64,000 nt of DNA from Shewanella sp. KX20019 (GTDB lineage Bacteria; Pseudomonadota; Gammaproteobacteria; Enterobacterales; Shewanellaceae): NCBI RefSeq assembly GCF_016757755.1, contig NZ_CP068437.1:806001-870000 (forward strand). The letters are read 5' to 3'. This document shows positions 27,398-36,736 of the stretch, in pieces. The position numbers and the translations under genes are program-made. The notes beneath the pieces are model-generated. The model saw only the letters and a program-made list of their open reading frames with translations. It was not told the origin of the DNA and did no database searches. Each line of letters opens with the position of its first letter. The first letter of the stretch is position 1.

Positions 27398-29272
27398 ATG
27401 AATAACCCTAACTTAATCGCGACATCAATTTGTGCAGTACTGTTAACATCTTCTGTGACAACGGCCTTTGCTACTGAGGCCAATCTGGTTCGTAGCAGTG
27501 ACCCCTCCTTTTTCACCAATGCAACAGTGCAAAGTCACTTGGCTAAAGTGGTTTGGCAAGACGAAGCGAATAATAAAGCGTACACAGAAAGCTCAGAAAT
27601 GATCCCGTTAGCAATGACTGAATTTGCTAAGCAAATGGCACCTAAAATACAAGAGATAGCGGCGGGAAAACTCTACTCAATTTCCGGTTTTCAGTTGGCC
27701 TCTACACTCGTCGCCATTGGTGATGATGGTTTGATCATTGTTGATCCAGGTGAAAATGATACGGCGGCCAAAGCTTCTATGGAAGCGTTCAGTCAGTTCT
27801 CCACACTACCTGTTAAAGCTGTGGTTTATACTCATCGTCATCCTGATCATGCATTTGGTTCTGCAGGATGGGGAGTGACAGAGGAGCAGGTGAAATCGGG
27901 TGAGGTGAAAATTATTGCTTCAGATAACTTTATCCCTAATTTGGTCAGCGATGTCGGCGTGACAGGATCCATTCTGACTCAGCGTACTGCTTATGCCAGT
28001 GTCTATTTACCAAAAGCGCCAGCGGGACGCCCTGCACAGTTCGGTTTAGGTCCAACTTTTACGGCGGGTCCAGTGTCATTCTTTATGCCCAATGTACTTG
28101 TGAGTAATGATCAACCGCTGAAAATTACTGTCTCGGGTATTGAAATGGAGGTGTTCGGTGCATACGGTGATGCGGGTGATGATGAAATTGACATCTATTT
28201 CCCACAATTTAAACATGTTCATGGCAGTGAAACGATCCAAGGCGAGACATTTCCGAACCTATATACGCTTCGCGGTACTAAGTATAGGGATGTACAGAAA
28301 TGGTACGAAGGTATCGACCATCTCTTGAAGTACTCAGAGAAAGCAAATACATATAGTGGTTCTCACATGCGAGCTTGGGTTGGCCATGACTTCATTAATC
28401 AGCGAATTACTAACTACCGCGATGCGATTCAATATGTGCATGACCAGTCTGTTTACTACATAAATCGTGGCATTAAGCGTGATGAATTGGCCGAAAAAGT
28501 GATCTTGCCGGATAACTTAGCTAACGACCCTTGGTTGGGTGAGTATTACGGTACCGTTGCTCACTCTGTGCGTAATATTTATAACGGTTACTTGGGCTGG
28601 TGGGAAGGGGATGCAACTAAGCTTGCAAGGCCTGCGGTAAAAGAGATGGCTCAAGACTATGTCGACGCCATGGGTGGTGAAGAGAATGTTATTAAGATGG
28701 CACAAAAAGCTGTCGATACTAAAAACTATGGTTGGGCGGCAGAGATTTTAACTCATGTGAATAATATCGATCCTGCCAATATGGATGCCCGAGACTTAAA
28801 AGCTGAAGCACTACGTGAATGGGGTTATCAGCAGACCAATATTTATTGGAGGGCGTTTGCTGTATCTAATGCCGGAGAGCTTGATGGCACTTTAGATCGC
28901 TCTGTTGCTTGGGACTTTGCTAATCCTGCCATTGTAAAGGTACTGCCAACAGTTAAGATTTTGGAAACTCAGCGTGTAAACCTTAATGCTGAGCGAGCTA
29001 AAGGCCAACAATTATCGATTAATATTAAGGTGTCAGACACTGGTGAGGTGGCAAACTATACCGTTCGAAATGAAATTGCCGTCTTCTCTTTAGAGCAGGA
29101 TCCAAATGCGGATGCAACCTTGACTGCAAAGAAACTCGATATGTTGGGTTACTTTAGTACCGGTGATGCTAGCAAGGCTGTGGTGGTGGGTGATCATCAG
29201 TCAGTTGAAACTTTCTTCAGCTTATTTGACCATAACAAGGCAAATGATATAAACCTTGTTTTACCTAACTAG
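27398..29272 (+). CDS. Secreted metallo-beta-lactamase-fold alkylsulfatase (SdsA/YjcS type)
   Basis: These periplasmic class III sulfatases hydrolyse primary alkyl sulfates such as SDS using two zinc ions. A signal peptide (cut near AFATEA) precedes the MBL domain, whose metal motif is THRHPDH (H146, H148, D150, H151). The middle region (EYYGTVAHSVRNIYNGYLGWW) is the typical dimerisation domain, and the C-terminus from about residue 500 matches the SCP2-like lipid-binding domain. At 624 aa the length is usual. A terminator follows. Confidence 0.88.
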   Translation: MNNPNLIATSICAVLLTSSVTTAFATEANLVRSSDPSFFTNATVQSHLAKVVWQDEANNKAYTESSEMIPLAMTEFAKQMAPKIQEIAAGKLYSISGFQLASTLVAIGDDGLIIVDPGENDTAAKASMEAFSQFSTLPVKAVVYTHRHPDHAFGSAGWGVTEEQVKSGEVKIIASDNFIPNLVSDVGVTGSILTQRTAYASVYLPKAPAGRPAQFGLGPTFTAGPVSFFMPNVLVSNDQPLKITVSGIEMEVFGAYGDAGDDEIDIYFPQFKHVHGSETIQGETFPNLYTLRGTKYRDVQKWYEGIDHLLKYSEKANTYSGSHMRAWVGHDFINQRITNYRDAIQYVHDQSVYYINRGIKRDELAEKVILPDNLANDPWLGEYYGTVAHSVRNIYNGYLGWWEGDATKLARPAVKEMAQDYVDAMGGEENVIKMAQKAVDTKNYGWAAEILTHVNNIDPANMDARDLKAEALREWGYQQTNIYWRAFAVSNAGELDGTLDRSVAWDFANPAIVKVLPTVKILETQRVNLNAERAKGQQLSINIKVSDTGEVANYTVRNEIAVFSLEQDPNADATLTAKKLDMLGYFSTGDASKAVVVGDHQSVETFFSLFDHNKANDINLVLPN

Positions 29273-29293
29273 TTAGCATTTGTTTAAGCTGCT

Positions 29294-29321
29294 AAGCAGC
29301 TGTTAATTCAGCTGCTTTTTT
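29294..29321 (+). terminator. Rho-independent terminator after the alkylsulfatase
   Basis: AAGCAGCTG and CAGCTGCTT form a 9-bp stem around TTAATT, followed by a T run, 22 bases after the stop codon. Confidence 0.9.
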
Positions 29322-29440
29322 ATTGTCAGTCAAATGGCTTATCAATTTATCTATTCATTTGCCGACTCAATTTCGTCTTTTTTAATAGTATTTCGTCTTA
29401 TGAGTGTAATTGAAAAACAATTAACTTATTCGGAGTCAAA

Positions 29441-30142
29441 ATGATCAAACTGATTAGCTTTAAAAACTGCCCATTCGTTCAACGTGTTATGGGAGCGCTT
29501 GTAACCAAGAATATCCCGTTTGAAATTGAATATATTGAACTTAGTAATAAACCGCAGTGGTTTTTAGATATTTCGCCTAACGGTCAAGTGCCAGTATTGG
29601 TTACTGAAGATAAGACGGTGTTATTTGAGTCTGATGCGATAGTTGAATACTTGGACGACAAATACCTACCTATTGAACAGCTTGCAGCAGAGCAGAAAGC
29701 ACTTGATCGCGCTTGGTCTTATCAAGCGAGTAAGCATTACATGGCTCAGTGCGGCACTATGGGGAGTAAAGACAAAGAGACGTTTGAGACTCGCTTAGCA
29801 AACCTTGCTAAATCGTTTGCGAAGGCCGAAGCTAAATTAGGCGACACTCGTTTCTTTAAAGGCGACAGTATCTCTAATGTTGATATTGCTTGGTTACCCT
29901 TGTTGCATCGTGCAGCAGTGATCAAAAACTGCACTGGCTTTGATATGCTCGATGGTTTTCCTAAAGTGCAAAAGTGGCAGACTACATTGATTGAGTCGGG
30001 ATTAACGGAGAAAACAGTACCTAATGATTTTGTTAACACATTCAGTCACTTTTACTTAAAGAATACGTATCTTGCTAGTTTGGTTGATAGTGCTGCCGTT
30101 AATGGTGAAACAAGCTGCTGTGAAACTGCTTGCTGTGGCTAG
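29441..30142 (+). CDS. Glutathione S-transferase-like protein with a double-CC tail (233 aa)
   Basis: An N-terminal thioredoxin-fold GST domain (LISFKNCPFVQR, then the cis-Pro in GQVPVLV and ESDAIVEYLDD) is followed by an all-helical C-terminal domain. This is the general layout of stringent starvation protein/omega-type GSTs. The last residues are GETSCCETACCG, a CC-x3-CC motif not expected in GSTs and suggestive of metal or arsenic/thiol binding. A hairpin terminator follows. The substrate is unknown. Confidence 0.85.
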   Translation: MIKLISFKNCPFVQRVMGALVTKNIPFEIEYIELSNKPQWFLDISPNGQVPVLVTEDKTVLFESDAIVEYLDDKYLPIEQLAAEQKALDRAWSYQASKHYMAQCGTMGSKDKETFETRLANLAKSFAKAEAKLGDTRFFKGDSISNVDIAWLPLLHRAAVIKNCTGFDMLDGFPKVQKWQTTLIESGLTEKTVPNDFVNTFSHFYLKNTYLASLVDSAAVNGETSCCETACCG

Positions 30143-30233
30143 TCGGCGATGGCGCAATAGTGCTTAGCTATCCTTAAATTTAGTGACTAGAGTGAGGCTT
30201 AGTGCATAAGCCTATTCAAAATTCTGTACATAT

Positions 30234-30265
30234 AGCCCTGTATATACCTATTTACAGGGCTTTCT
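30234..30265 (+). terminator. Rho-independent terminator after the GST gene
   Basis: AGCCCTGTA and TACAGGGCT form a 9-bp stem around a 10-base loop, followed by TTCTT. Confidence 0.75.
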
Positions 30266-30366
30266 TATGCTGCATCGCCATTCCGCTGAATGGTCGCAGG
30301 AGCTTGTGTTGCTTGGATAATTGCTTCAGCATGTATTTATAACCTGAAAGAATTAGGCAGCTGAGA

Positions 30367-31140
30367 TTGGATCTGTTAGAGGAGTACGAAAGACAGCAAA
30401 CCTGGCGAGAATGGCCACAATATTTGCAGTATATTCCTGTTTCAAAGGGGGATACCGTTGTCGATCTAGGCTGCTCTGTCGGAGATGTTTCTGCTCTGTT
30501 TTCTACGCGGGTTAAGCGGGTTATTGGCATCGATCAGGATCAGGATTTTATTAACTACTGCCGGAAGAACAAAACCTCTAACCAAGTCTTTGTTCATAGC
30601 CGTTTTGAAACGATTAACTATGACTCGTTAGGTGAGGTGAACGGTGTATGGGCAAGCTTTTCGATATCCTACTTGGCAGATCCACTCAGTTTTTTACGTC
30701 AACTGCATAGGGTAATACAGCCCGGTGGTTGGATAGCCCTATTGGACGTTGCCTGTTTTATCTCTGCTAATCTCAGCGTAAACAGCGCCTATTTTGATAA
30801 GGTGAGTTTGTTTGAGCTGGAGTCAGCGAAAAATGGCGGTTATGACTTCAATTTTGGCAGTAAAATAGAACAAATACTGCAGCAAGCTGGATTTGAAATT
30901 GTCTATGTTGATAATGATATTACTGATCTCGAACTTAATTTTTCAGGTACTGCGCGTAAGGATGTTGTTCAAGGTTGGTCTGCAAGGCTTGCTCGCATGC
31001 AAAAGTTAAGTGAGTTGCTTGGCGACAGTTACTCGAGTTTTTGCGCTGAATTGCTCGATAATCTGCAATCGTCACATCATCAACAGCGTGGCTGCGTGAA
31101 GTTTGTTGTTGCTAAGAAAAGCAGTCTGCTTCAGCGATAA
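30367..31140 (+). CDS. Class I SAM-dependent methyltransferase (257 aa)
   Basis: Motif I is VVDLGCSVGDVSAL and the acidic end of beta-2 is VIGIDQDQD. Motif IV is replaced by NGVWASFSISYL, and the post-motif region is IQPGGWIALLDVA. The methyl acceptor cannot be told from the sequence. The start is a TTG at 30367, because no ATG occurs in the conserved N-terminal part and an in-frame stop lies at 30340-30342. It ends in a convergent terminator. Confidence 0.82.
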   Translation: MDLLEEYERQQTWREWPQYLQYIPVSKGDTVVDLGCSVGDVSALFSTRVKRVIGIDQDQDFINYCRKNKTSNQVFVHSRFETINYDSLGEVNGVWASFSISYLADPLSFLRQLHRVIQPGGWIALLDVACFISANLSVNSAYFDKVSLFELESAKNGGYDFNFGSKIEQILQQAGFEIVYVDNDITDLELNFSGTARKDVVQGWSARLARMQKLSELLGDSYSSFCAELLDNLQSSHHQQRGCVKFVVAKKSSLLQR

Positions 31141-31161
31141 TTTATACGATGGAGCAGATAG

Positions 31162-31194
31162 AAGCACAGTAAATGGTATTCACTGTGCTTTTAA
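31162..31194. terminator. Bidirectional terminator between convergent genes
   Basis: AAGCACAGTAAAT pairs with ATTCACTGTGCTT (one mismatch) around a GGT loop, followed by TTTT on the plus strand. It serves the methyltransferase and possibly the SDR gene. Confidence 0.8.
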
Positions 31195-31215
31195 AATGCA
31201 GATAATTAACTTAGT

Positions 31216-31821
31216 TTAAGCGTCGACGAAAATCACTTCACCAGTAATGAAGCCATCGACTGAACGCTCAAAGGCCTTACCTACCAATGCACTTGGAACA
31301 GGCTCAAATCCTGGCATCATTTCGCCATATACGTCCCACGCTTCGGCCAGTACGGTTGGATTGATGACATTTATACGTTGCCCCCTTGGCATTTCATAGG
31401 CAACACATTTGGCAAAGGTATCGATAGCGCCGCTGGTGGTTGCATCTGCAATGGCATAGGGAATAGGTTTTACATTCAAGATGCCACTGATAAGGGTAAA
31501 TGAGCCAGCATCGGCAATATACTCTTGACCAATACGCACCAAGTTGATTTGGCCCATCATCTTACTCATTACAGTACTCATCCACTGCGCTTCAGTCATC
31601 TCAGTGAAGTTGGCATATTCACAGACACCAACCGTGTTTACTACAGCGTCGAAGTGGCCGACGTTTTCGTACAGAGCCCTAATGGATTGTTCGTTGGTGA
31701 TATCAACAATATGGTCCACATCGCCAGAACGCCCCGCGGTAATGACCTTGTGATTGCCTAATCCTGTTAATGCCGCCTGTCCCATTTTACCTAATGCACC
31801 AATTAAAATTACTGTCTTCAT
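31216..31821 (-). CDS. Short-chain dehydrogenase/reductase family protein (201 aa)
   Basis: The Rossmann nucleotide-binding loop is GALGKMGQAALTG. The family core NTVGVCEYANF is followed by LISGILNVKPIPYAIADATTS. The usual catalytic YxxxK is not intact: the Tyr is there but three residues on is Asp, as in a small SDR subgroup whose members lack a classical active site. The ATG at 31821 has a GGAG site six bases upstream. It is divergent from a LysR gene that probably controls it. Confidence 0.82.
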   Translation of the reverse strand: MKTVILIGALGKMGQAALTGLGNHKVITAGRSGDVDHIVDITNEQSIRALYENVGHFDAVVNTVGVCEYANFTEMTEAQWMSTVMSKMMGQINLVRIGQEYIADAGSFTLISGILNVKPIPYAIADATTSGAIDTFAKCVAYEMPRGQRINVINPTVLAEAWDVYGEMMPGFEPVPSALVGKAFERSVDGFITGEVIFVDA

Positions 31822-31871
31822 TTTGTACTCCAATCATTCACTTTGTTTCGATGCCGAGATAATAGAGGACT

Positions 31872-31907
31872 CACTTAACAAATAGAAACAAAGCTTATTT
31901 GTTAGTG
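31872..31907. promoter_or_regulatory. Inverted repeat, candidate LysR operator
   Basis: CACTTAACAAATA and TATTTGTTAGTG form 12-bp arms (one bulge) separated by 11 bases, between the divergent SDR and LysR genes. The arrangement fits a LysR-type recognition site. Confidence 0.5.
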
Positions 31908-31995
31908 ATACAAGTTTTTATTGTTTAATTCGGGTCTAGAGTCGGCAGTTGTGTTAGCTTGATAGTGGCAAATAGATAAATGAGGGCAGTGAGTT

Positions 31996-32883
31996 TTGAG
32001 TAAACTAGATCGATTAGATATTAAACAGCTACGGGTGTTTCAGGCACTGATCCGCGAACAGAATGCATCTAAAGCGGCTAGCGAACTTGGAATGACCCAG
32101 CAGGCGGTGAGTGAACACCTGAAAAAATTACGTGATGTATTTGATGATCGCTTGTTTCTTCGCAAAACCAATGGATTTGTGCCGACGCCATTTGCAGAGC
32201 AGCTATCCATCGGCGTCGATAAGCTGTTAAATGATTTTAAAGCGCTGTTAGCGCCTAGCAGTTTTGACCCTAAAACCATTAGCGGCACCTTTGTTATCGC
32301 AGCCACCGATTATGCTCAACAGGTGGTATTACCTGAATTGATTGCAAAGTTGAGACAGCAGGCACCACACTTGAAGCTGATTGTCAGAGACTTCGAAATC
32401 GATAAGCTGCACGATCTCATGCAAAGCGGCAAAGTGAACTTAGCGATCGCTTTTCCTGATTACATTCCTGACAGCTACCCGATAGTCAAACTGTTTGAAG
32501 AGCACCATGTTTGCGTGGCTTCTCCAAACGCCTCGATAGCGCAATCTAACCCTTCACTGGCGGACGTGGCTAACTACCCGAGTATTATTGCTTCGCCATC
32601 TAGACCCAATTTTAAAGGTTCGATTGATGATTGGTTTAAGCAGTTTGGCTTAAGTCGGAATATCGTGGTCTCAGCGCCCTGCTTTTCAATCGTCCCCATG
32701 TATCTGGAGACCACTGATTCAATCGCATTTTTGCCATCGAGAGCGATTAAAGACTTGAATTTGATAGAGATAGCGCTAGAGCAGGCACCTGATAAATTTG
32801 ATGTTATTGCGGCTTGGCACCCTCGTTATAACGAAGATGCGCTGCAAAAATGGGTGGTCTCTTTATTAGAAGAGAGTGATTGA
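31996..32883 (+). CDS. LysR-family transcriptional regulator divergent from the SDR gene
   Basis: The helix-turn-helix is in IKQLRVFQALIREQNASKAA and GMTQQAVSEHLKKLRD; residues 90-295 form a substrate-binding domain. The start is a TTG at 31996, placed nine residues before the conserved domain as usual for the family. It most likely controls the SDR gene and itself through the inverted repeat at 31872-31907. Confidence 0.87.
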   Translation: MSKLDRLDIKQLRVFQALIREQNASKAASELGMTQQAVSEHLKKLRDVFDDRLFLRKTNGFVPTPFAEQLSIGVDKLLNDFKALLAPSSFDPKTISGTFVIAATDYAQQVVLPELIAKLRQQAPHLKLIVRDFEIDKLHDLMQSGKVNLAIAFPDYIPDSYPIVKLFEEHHVCVASPNASIAQSNPSLADVANYPSIIASPSRPNFKGSIDDWFKQFGLSRNIVVSAPCFSIVPMYLETTDSIAFLPSRAIKDLNLIEIALEQAPDKFDVIAAWHPRYNEDALQKWVVSLLEESD

Positions 32884-32921
32884 AGCAGGTTAGTGATTAA
32901 AGTCGACTTAGCGAAAGCTAA

Positions 32922-33692
32922 TTATTTTTTACGACGTTTCACTTTAACGGGTTTCTGCTGCAGCCAAATATAGCAACCCGTTAATGACATAATGATCAGT
33001 GCGAGTGCAACAAGATCCATTAGCCATGGCCCTAAACTGCCAAAGAAGCGACCGCTATGCATATCAAGTAATACTCGTTCCCAGTGCAGGCGACTGGCAC
33101 GGATCTGTAGCGTGACTTCACTGCTATCACTATTTTCTAATGCCTTAACCCAAGGGATTATTGCCAAAGGTTGAGCTTGAGACCATTCAATAAGATCGCT
33201 ATCTGCGACAAATAATCCAGATTGCGTTTTTAGCCATAGATTATCTTGTAATCCAAGTGCCTGAATATGAGAGGGCAGGCCTGTAGCACTGCCTTGAGTT
33301 TCCAGTAGCTCACCTTGCTGCGACAGCAGATAGAGGTGGCTGTTATCGACTGCAACAATCATCTCATTGTAGCGAATAACCGCTAACACAGGGGCATTTG
33401 CTTCTAATATTAACTTATCATCAAGCCAGACTTGGTTGCTGGCACTAATGAGTTGCTGTGGACTTTGCTGATAAAGGTGAACGTCTTTTGGCGCTTTTAT
33501 ACCGTAGTAATCGAGCAGCCAGCTTTGTTTTACTGGGGCAGTATCGAGTGAAAGCTGATTGCTGTGGTTAATCAGTACGCCCGAAACGGCCATGAAAATG
33601 ACCAATAGGGTTGAGAAAATACCTATTCTGCGGTGCCAAGGGCGTAATTGTCGTAACAGTTTTACTCTGAGGCTAGGATGTTTGCGGGTCAT
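32922..33692 (-). CDS. PepSY-associated membrane protein (256 aa)
   Basis: The topology is an N-terminal membrane segment (IGIFSTLLVIFMAVSGVLINHS), a long periplasmic domain, a C-terminal membrane segment (LVALALIIMSLTGCYIWL) and a basic tail (KRRKK). This is a PepSY_TM-type protein; such proteins are often found with flavinylated periplasmic domains and iron uptake genes. Its ATG overlaps the stop of the upstream FMN-binding gene by four bases (33689-33692), so the two are translationally coupled. It probably relays electrons to or anchors that protein; this is inference. Confidence 0.78.
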   Translation of the reverse strand: MTRKHPSLRVKLLRQLRPWHRRIGIFSTLLVIFMAVSGVLINHSNQLSLDTAPVKQSWLLDYYGIKAPKDVHLYQQSPQQLISASNQVWLDDKLILEANAPVLAVIRYNEMIVAVDNSHLYLLSQQGELLETQGSATGLPSHIQALGLQDNLWLKTQSGLFVADSDLIEWSQAQPLAIIPWVKALENSDSSEVTLQIRASRLHWERVLLDMHSGRFFGSLGPWLMDLVALALIIMSLTGCYIWLQQKPVKVKRRKK

Positions 33693-34222
33693 TGTTCATC
33701 TTTTCTAATCACATAGTCGTCTAGGTACAGGGCTATTCGAGATAACTTGGTTAACGCTCGAACCGATAATGTCGCACCTGTTATGCCATCGATATGTGTA
33801 TCGAGTTGTAAGTCTTGCTTGAGTTTGGCTGATTTAAACTGATCAGTAAAGAAGTCATGCCTTACTTCATCGCCGCGACTTTCTCGATATACCAGCACTT
33901 TAGTCTGGGCTATTGCGCTGTCTCTTACATGAACGGCAACGGTAATAGGCGACTCTTTGCCTATTTCATCCATAATCCATACGCTTTCATTGGCCTGTTG
34001 CCAATAGCGTAGACGCATCTTTTTATAGCTGTGGGAGAGGATAGATTCAATGGTTTGTTGTGCGGTATCGTCAATCCAGAATACTTTCGCTTTAGGCACT
34101 TCGGCATTAAAGGCTTGGCTTATAAACTCTTCTGGTGATTGGTAGGTCCCTCTAGCGTTTACTGCAGCGCTCATCAGTGAGCAACTTAATAAGACAGATA
34201 ATACAACGAGAGGTAGTTTCAT
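33689..34222 (-). CDS. Periplasmic FMN-binding domain protein with flavinylation motif
   Basis: A signal peptide (MKLPLVVLSVLLSCSLMSA) precedes a small domain containing HIDGITGATLS, which fits the D-x-x-T-G-A-T motif where ApbE attaches FMN to the second Thr. The frame extends to 34273, but the ATG at 34222 gives the clean signal peptide and 177 aa. It lies between a porin gene and the PepSY gene in one operon, consistent with a periplasmic flavin electron-transfer step in iron metabolism. No apbE is in the window. Confidence 0.85.
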   Translation of the reverse strand: MKLPLVVLSVLLSCSLMSAAVNARGTYQSPEEFISQAFNAEVPKAKVFWIDDTAQQTIESILSHSYKKMRLRYWQQANESVWIMDEIGKESPITVAVHVRDSAIAQTKVLVYRESRGDEVRHDFFTDQFKSAKLKQDLQLDTHIDGITGATLSVRALTKLSRIALYLDDYVIRKDEQ

Positions 34223-34312
34223 ATTGAACGAGCTCGTGTAATGGAAAATGAATGAGTGCTCAATATTGAGCACTCATTGGTGTAACAACTGAGCTGCTGA
34301 GTTTAGTTCAAA

Positions 34313-35491
34313 TTAGAACTGGTACCCAACACCTAGGTTGAAACCGTCAGAATCTTTAGCACCGCCAACTTTTTCATAGTCAGCTTTAAATACTACGTTT
34401 TCGTGCAACCAGTAGTTAATACCTACGTTAGTTTGCTCTATTTTAGTGTCATCGCTGTTACCTGCATTGTTGTCGTACTCGTTGTAACGAGCAAACACAC
34501 CAAAGCTGTCGTTGAACTTATATGATGGCTCAATGTACCAACCATTTTGCTCATCACGACCTAATGCTTCAGCTTCTTTACCATCGATATCCCACTGTGC
34601 ATAAAGTGCTTTAACAGTGAAACCTTGGATAGAATAGATAGCGTGCGCAGAAAGCAATGTTGCAGATGCTGTGTCAACGCCGCCCGCACTTTGGGTCAAA
34701 TCTGCTTGATATTGTGCAGTAGCCGCAAGTTCAAGGCCAGGTACGGCAGTGTATTTTACACGTGCTGTGTAGGCTAAATCTGAAGCGTCAGCTTTAGCTA
34801 CTTTTTGACGCCCGCCGCGAATGCTATAAGTTTCATCAACTTTAAGACCTGAAGTGATTGCACCGTCAAATGCTAGACCTGGAGCAGCTTTAAGGTTAAG
34901 TGCTGCACCCGCTTCCCACCAAGTGGCTGGTAAGATGTTTTTCTCAACAGGGTTACGCTCAACACCGTAAAATGCTGGTGGCTCATGAGTTTCGTTAATG
35001 ATACCAACTGGCATTAAGAATAGACCCGCCTTACCAGTGAACATGTCGTTAAAGTCGTGCTCAATGTAAGCCTGCTCTAACTCTACTTCACCTGGCTTAT
35101 CATCACCTGATAGCGCATGTTCAATTTCTAGCTCTGAGAAGAAACGCGTGTTTTCAGTGAACTCATGACCTACAAACAAGACGAAGCGATGAAAGTCGAT
35201 GGCTTTCTTGTCTTTGCCAGACTTGTTGTCAGTAATGTTGTTGTAGTGAAGCTCACCGTAGCCACCTATAGTGGTCGCACTTTTGCTTTCGCTAACAGAT
35301 TCTTCAACGACATCGGCTGTTTTTTCAACACGCTTTTCGGTTTCATCAAGACGCTGTTCAAGATCTTGTAAGACCTTTTGCTGCTGCTCAATAATCTTAC
35401 GTAGCTCAGCTGTTTCATCTGAAGCATAAGCCCCTTGAGCCGCAAACATGCTAACTAGCGCAGTAGCAAGTAAGGTTTTTTTCATCATCAT
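34313..35491 (-). CDS. Outer membrane porin with N-terminal coiled coil
   Basis: A signal peptide (cut after GAYA) leads to a heptad-rich coiled coil (about residues 25-75), then a beta-barrel beginning GGYGELHYNN and ending with the aromatic C-terminal GVGYQF expected for BAM recognition. The barrel part has the amphipathic strands and acidic loops of Shewanella porins of the OprO/P-like kind. It heads the operon with the FMN-binding and PepSY genes and has a Fur-box-like site in its promoter, so it is probably expressed under iron limitation. Confidence 0.85.
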   Translation of the reverse strand: MMMKKTLLATALVSMFAAQGAYASDETAELRKIIEQQQKVLQDLEQRLDETEKRVEKTADVVEESVSESKSATTIGGYGELHYNNITDNKSGKDKKAIDFHRFVLFVGHEFTENTRFFSELEIEHALSGDDKPGEVELEQAYIEHDFNDMFTGKAGLFLMPVGIINETHEPPAFYGVERNPVEKNILPATWWEAGAALNLKAAPGLAFDGAITSGLKVDETYSIRGGRQKVAKADASDLAYTARVKYTAVPGLELAATAQYQADLTQSAGGVDTASATLLSAHAIYSIQGFTVKALYAQWDIDGKEAEALGRDEQNGWYIEPSYKFNDSFGVFARYNEYDNNAGNSDDTKIEQTNVGINYWLHENVVFKADYEKVGGAKDSDGFNLGVGYQF

Positions 35492-35956
35492 TCTGTCCCT
35501 TTGTTAGATCGGGTTATAAAATTTGTGAGGATTCTACCAATTGAGTAACATAATGCAAATTATTCTCATTTAAATTATGATTTAGATCAAGGTTTGTAAA
35601 GTTTTTGTATCAAGGGATTTAACCTTTTATTTTGCATGGTTACCATTACGCTTGTTAAATCAGTAGTTTAGATGGTAACTTCTCTTGGGGTTAAATTGAT
35701 ACATTTCTCTTTACAATGACGATTACTTCGTACGTTTTGGTCACATTGGCATGAAAATAGGTACGGTTAACGCGCTGGAGATGTAAATTGACTTAGAACG
35801 AGTCATTCCAAATGAGTTTTTTTAGTTATATAAAACCATTTCATGTTGGCTATAAAGCATTAAACAAGCTGTGAGGAAGTCATCGGGTGAGTCAAAAATC
35901 AATCATGGTATACAATGCAGCGCTACTTTGAACGCTAATAAGATTGTTGAGTGATT
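35492..35956. other. Divergent intergenic region with Fur box
   Basis: The left part carries the Fur-like site listed separately. Further right is an 11-base palindrome ATGGTTACCAT at 35636-35646 of unknown role. No gene is visible. Confidence 0.5.
35552..35570 (-). promoter_or_regulatory. Probable Fur box upstream of the porin operon
   Basis: Read on the minus strand the site is AATGAGAATAATTTGCATT, which closely resembles the 19-bp Fur consensus (AATGATAATNATTATCATT-type). It lies about 60 bases upstream of the porin start. Confidence 0.72.
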
Positions 35957-36664
35957 ATGTTTCTAAGTTCTTTCTTTAAAAAAGCAAACCAGTCTATTTT
36001 AATCGCGCCTGAACAGGCGAGTGAGTTTGCTAAAAGCGTTGCACAAGATTTCAACCCAATCCATGACGTTGCCGCCAAGCGCTTTTGTGTGCCTGGCGAT
36101 CTGCTTTTCTCTCTGGTTTTGAATGAATACGGTCTCAGCCAGAAAATGACCTTTAATTTTGCGGGCATGGTTGGTGAAGGCGTCCAGTTACAGTTTCCTG
36201 TTGCTGTAGATGAAGATTTCGATATTAGAGATGACAAAGACAAATGCTATTTAAACGTCCACCGCAGCGGAGATGTAAGGCACTGTGACGTGCAAATTGA
36301 ATCGTTTATTCGTAAATATGTCGCATTTTCTGGTCTTAATTTTATGCATATTTTGGTGCCGATGATGAAACAGCACCAGATGATGATCAACCCTGCACGG
36401 CCATTGGTTATTTACGAAAGCATGTCTTTTGATCTGACCACACTCGACTTTACTGAAGTTGAGCTCACGTTAGTGAAGGAAGATATACAGATCCAAGGTA
36501 AGCGTGGCGATGTAACATTAACATTTGAACTGCATAGCGGTGAGACATTAGTGGGTACTGGCATTAAAACATTAGTGATGAGTGGTCTACGTCCATACGT
36601 AGATGACCAAGCACAGCAGATGTTTGATCGGTACGAAGAGCGTCGCATTAGCTACAGTGCTTAA
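35957..36664 (+). CDS. DUF3581 family protein
   Basis: The protein matches, from memory, the DUF3581 family found in Shewanella and related marine gammaproteobacteria (about 235 aa). Visible features are the segment FAKSVAQDFNPIHD, resembling the hydratase/MaoC hot-dog pattern, and LVMSGLRPYVDDQAQQMFDRYEERR at the end (shown here only by its position, about residues 210-232). Function is unknown. The ATG at 35957 is preferred to a GTG two codons upstream. A terminator follows. Confidence 0.75.
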   Translation: MFLSSFFKKANQSILIAPEQASEFAKSVAQDFNPIHDVAAKRFCVPGDLLFSLVLNEYGLSQKMTFNFAGMVGEGVQLQFPVAVDEDFDIRDDKDKCYLNVHRSGDVRHCDVQIESFIRKYVAFSGLNFMHILVPMMKQHQMMINPARPLVIYESMSFDLTTLDFTEVELTLVKEDIQIQGKRGDVTLTFELHSGETLVGTGIKTLVMSGLRPYVDDQAQQMFDRYEERRISYSA

Positions 36665-36736
36665 GCATTACTTCTATCACGTTTAGAAGGGATCTCATGT
36701 TTTAGGGCACTGTATTAAGATAGCCTTGGTATTAAA

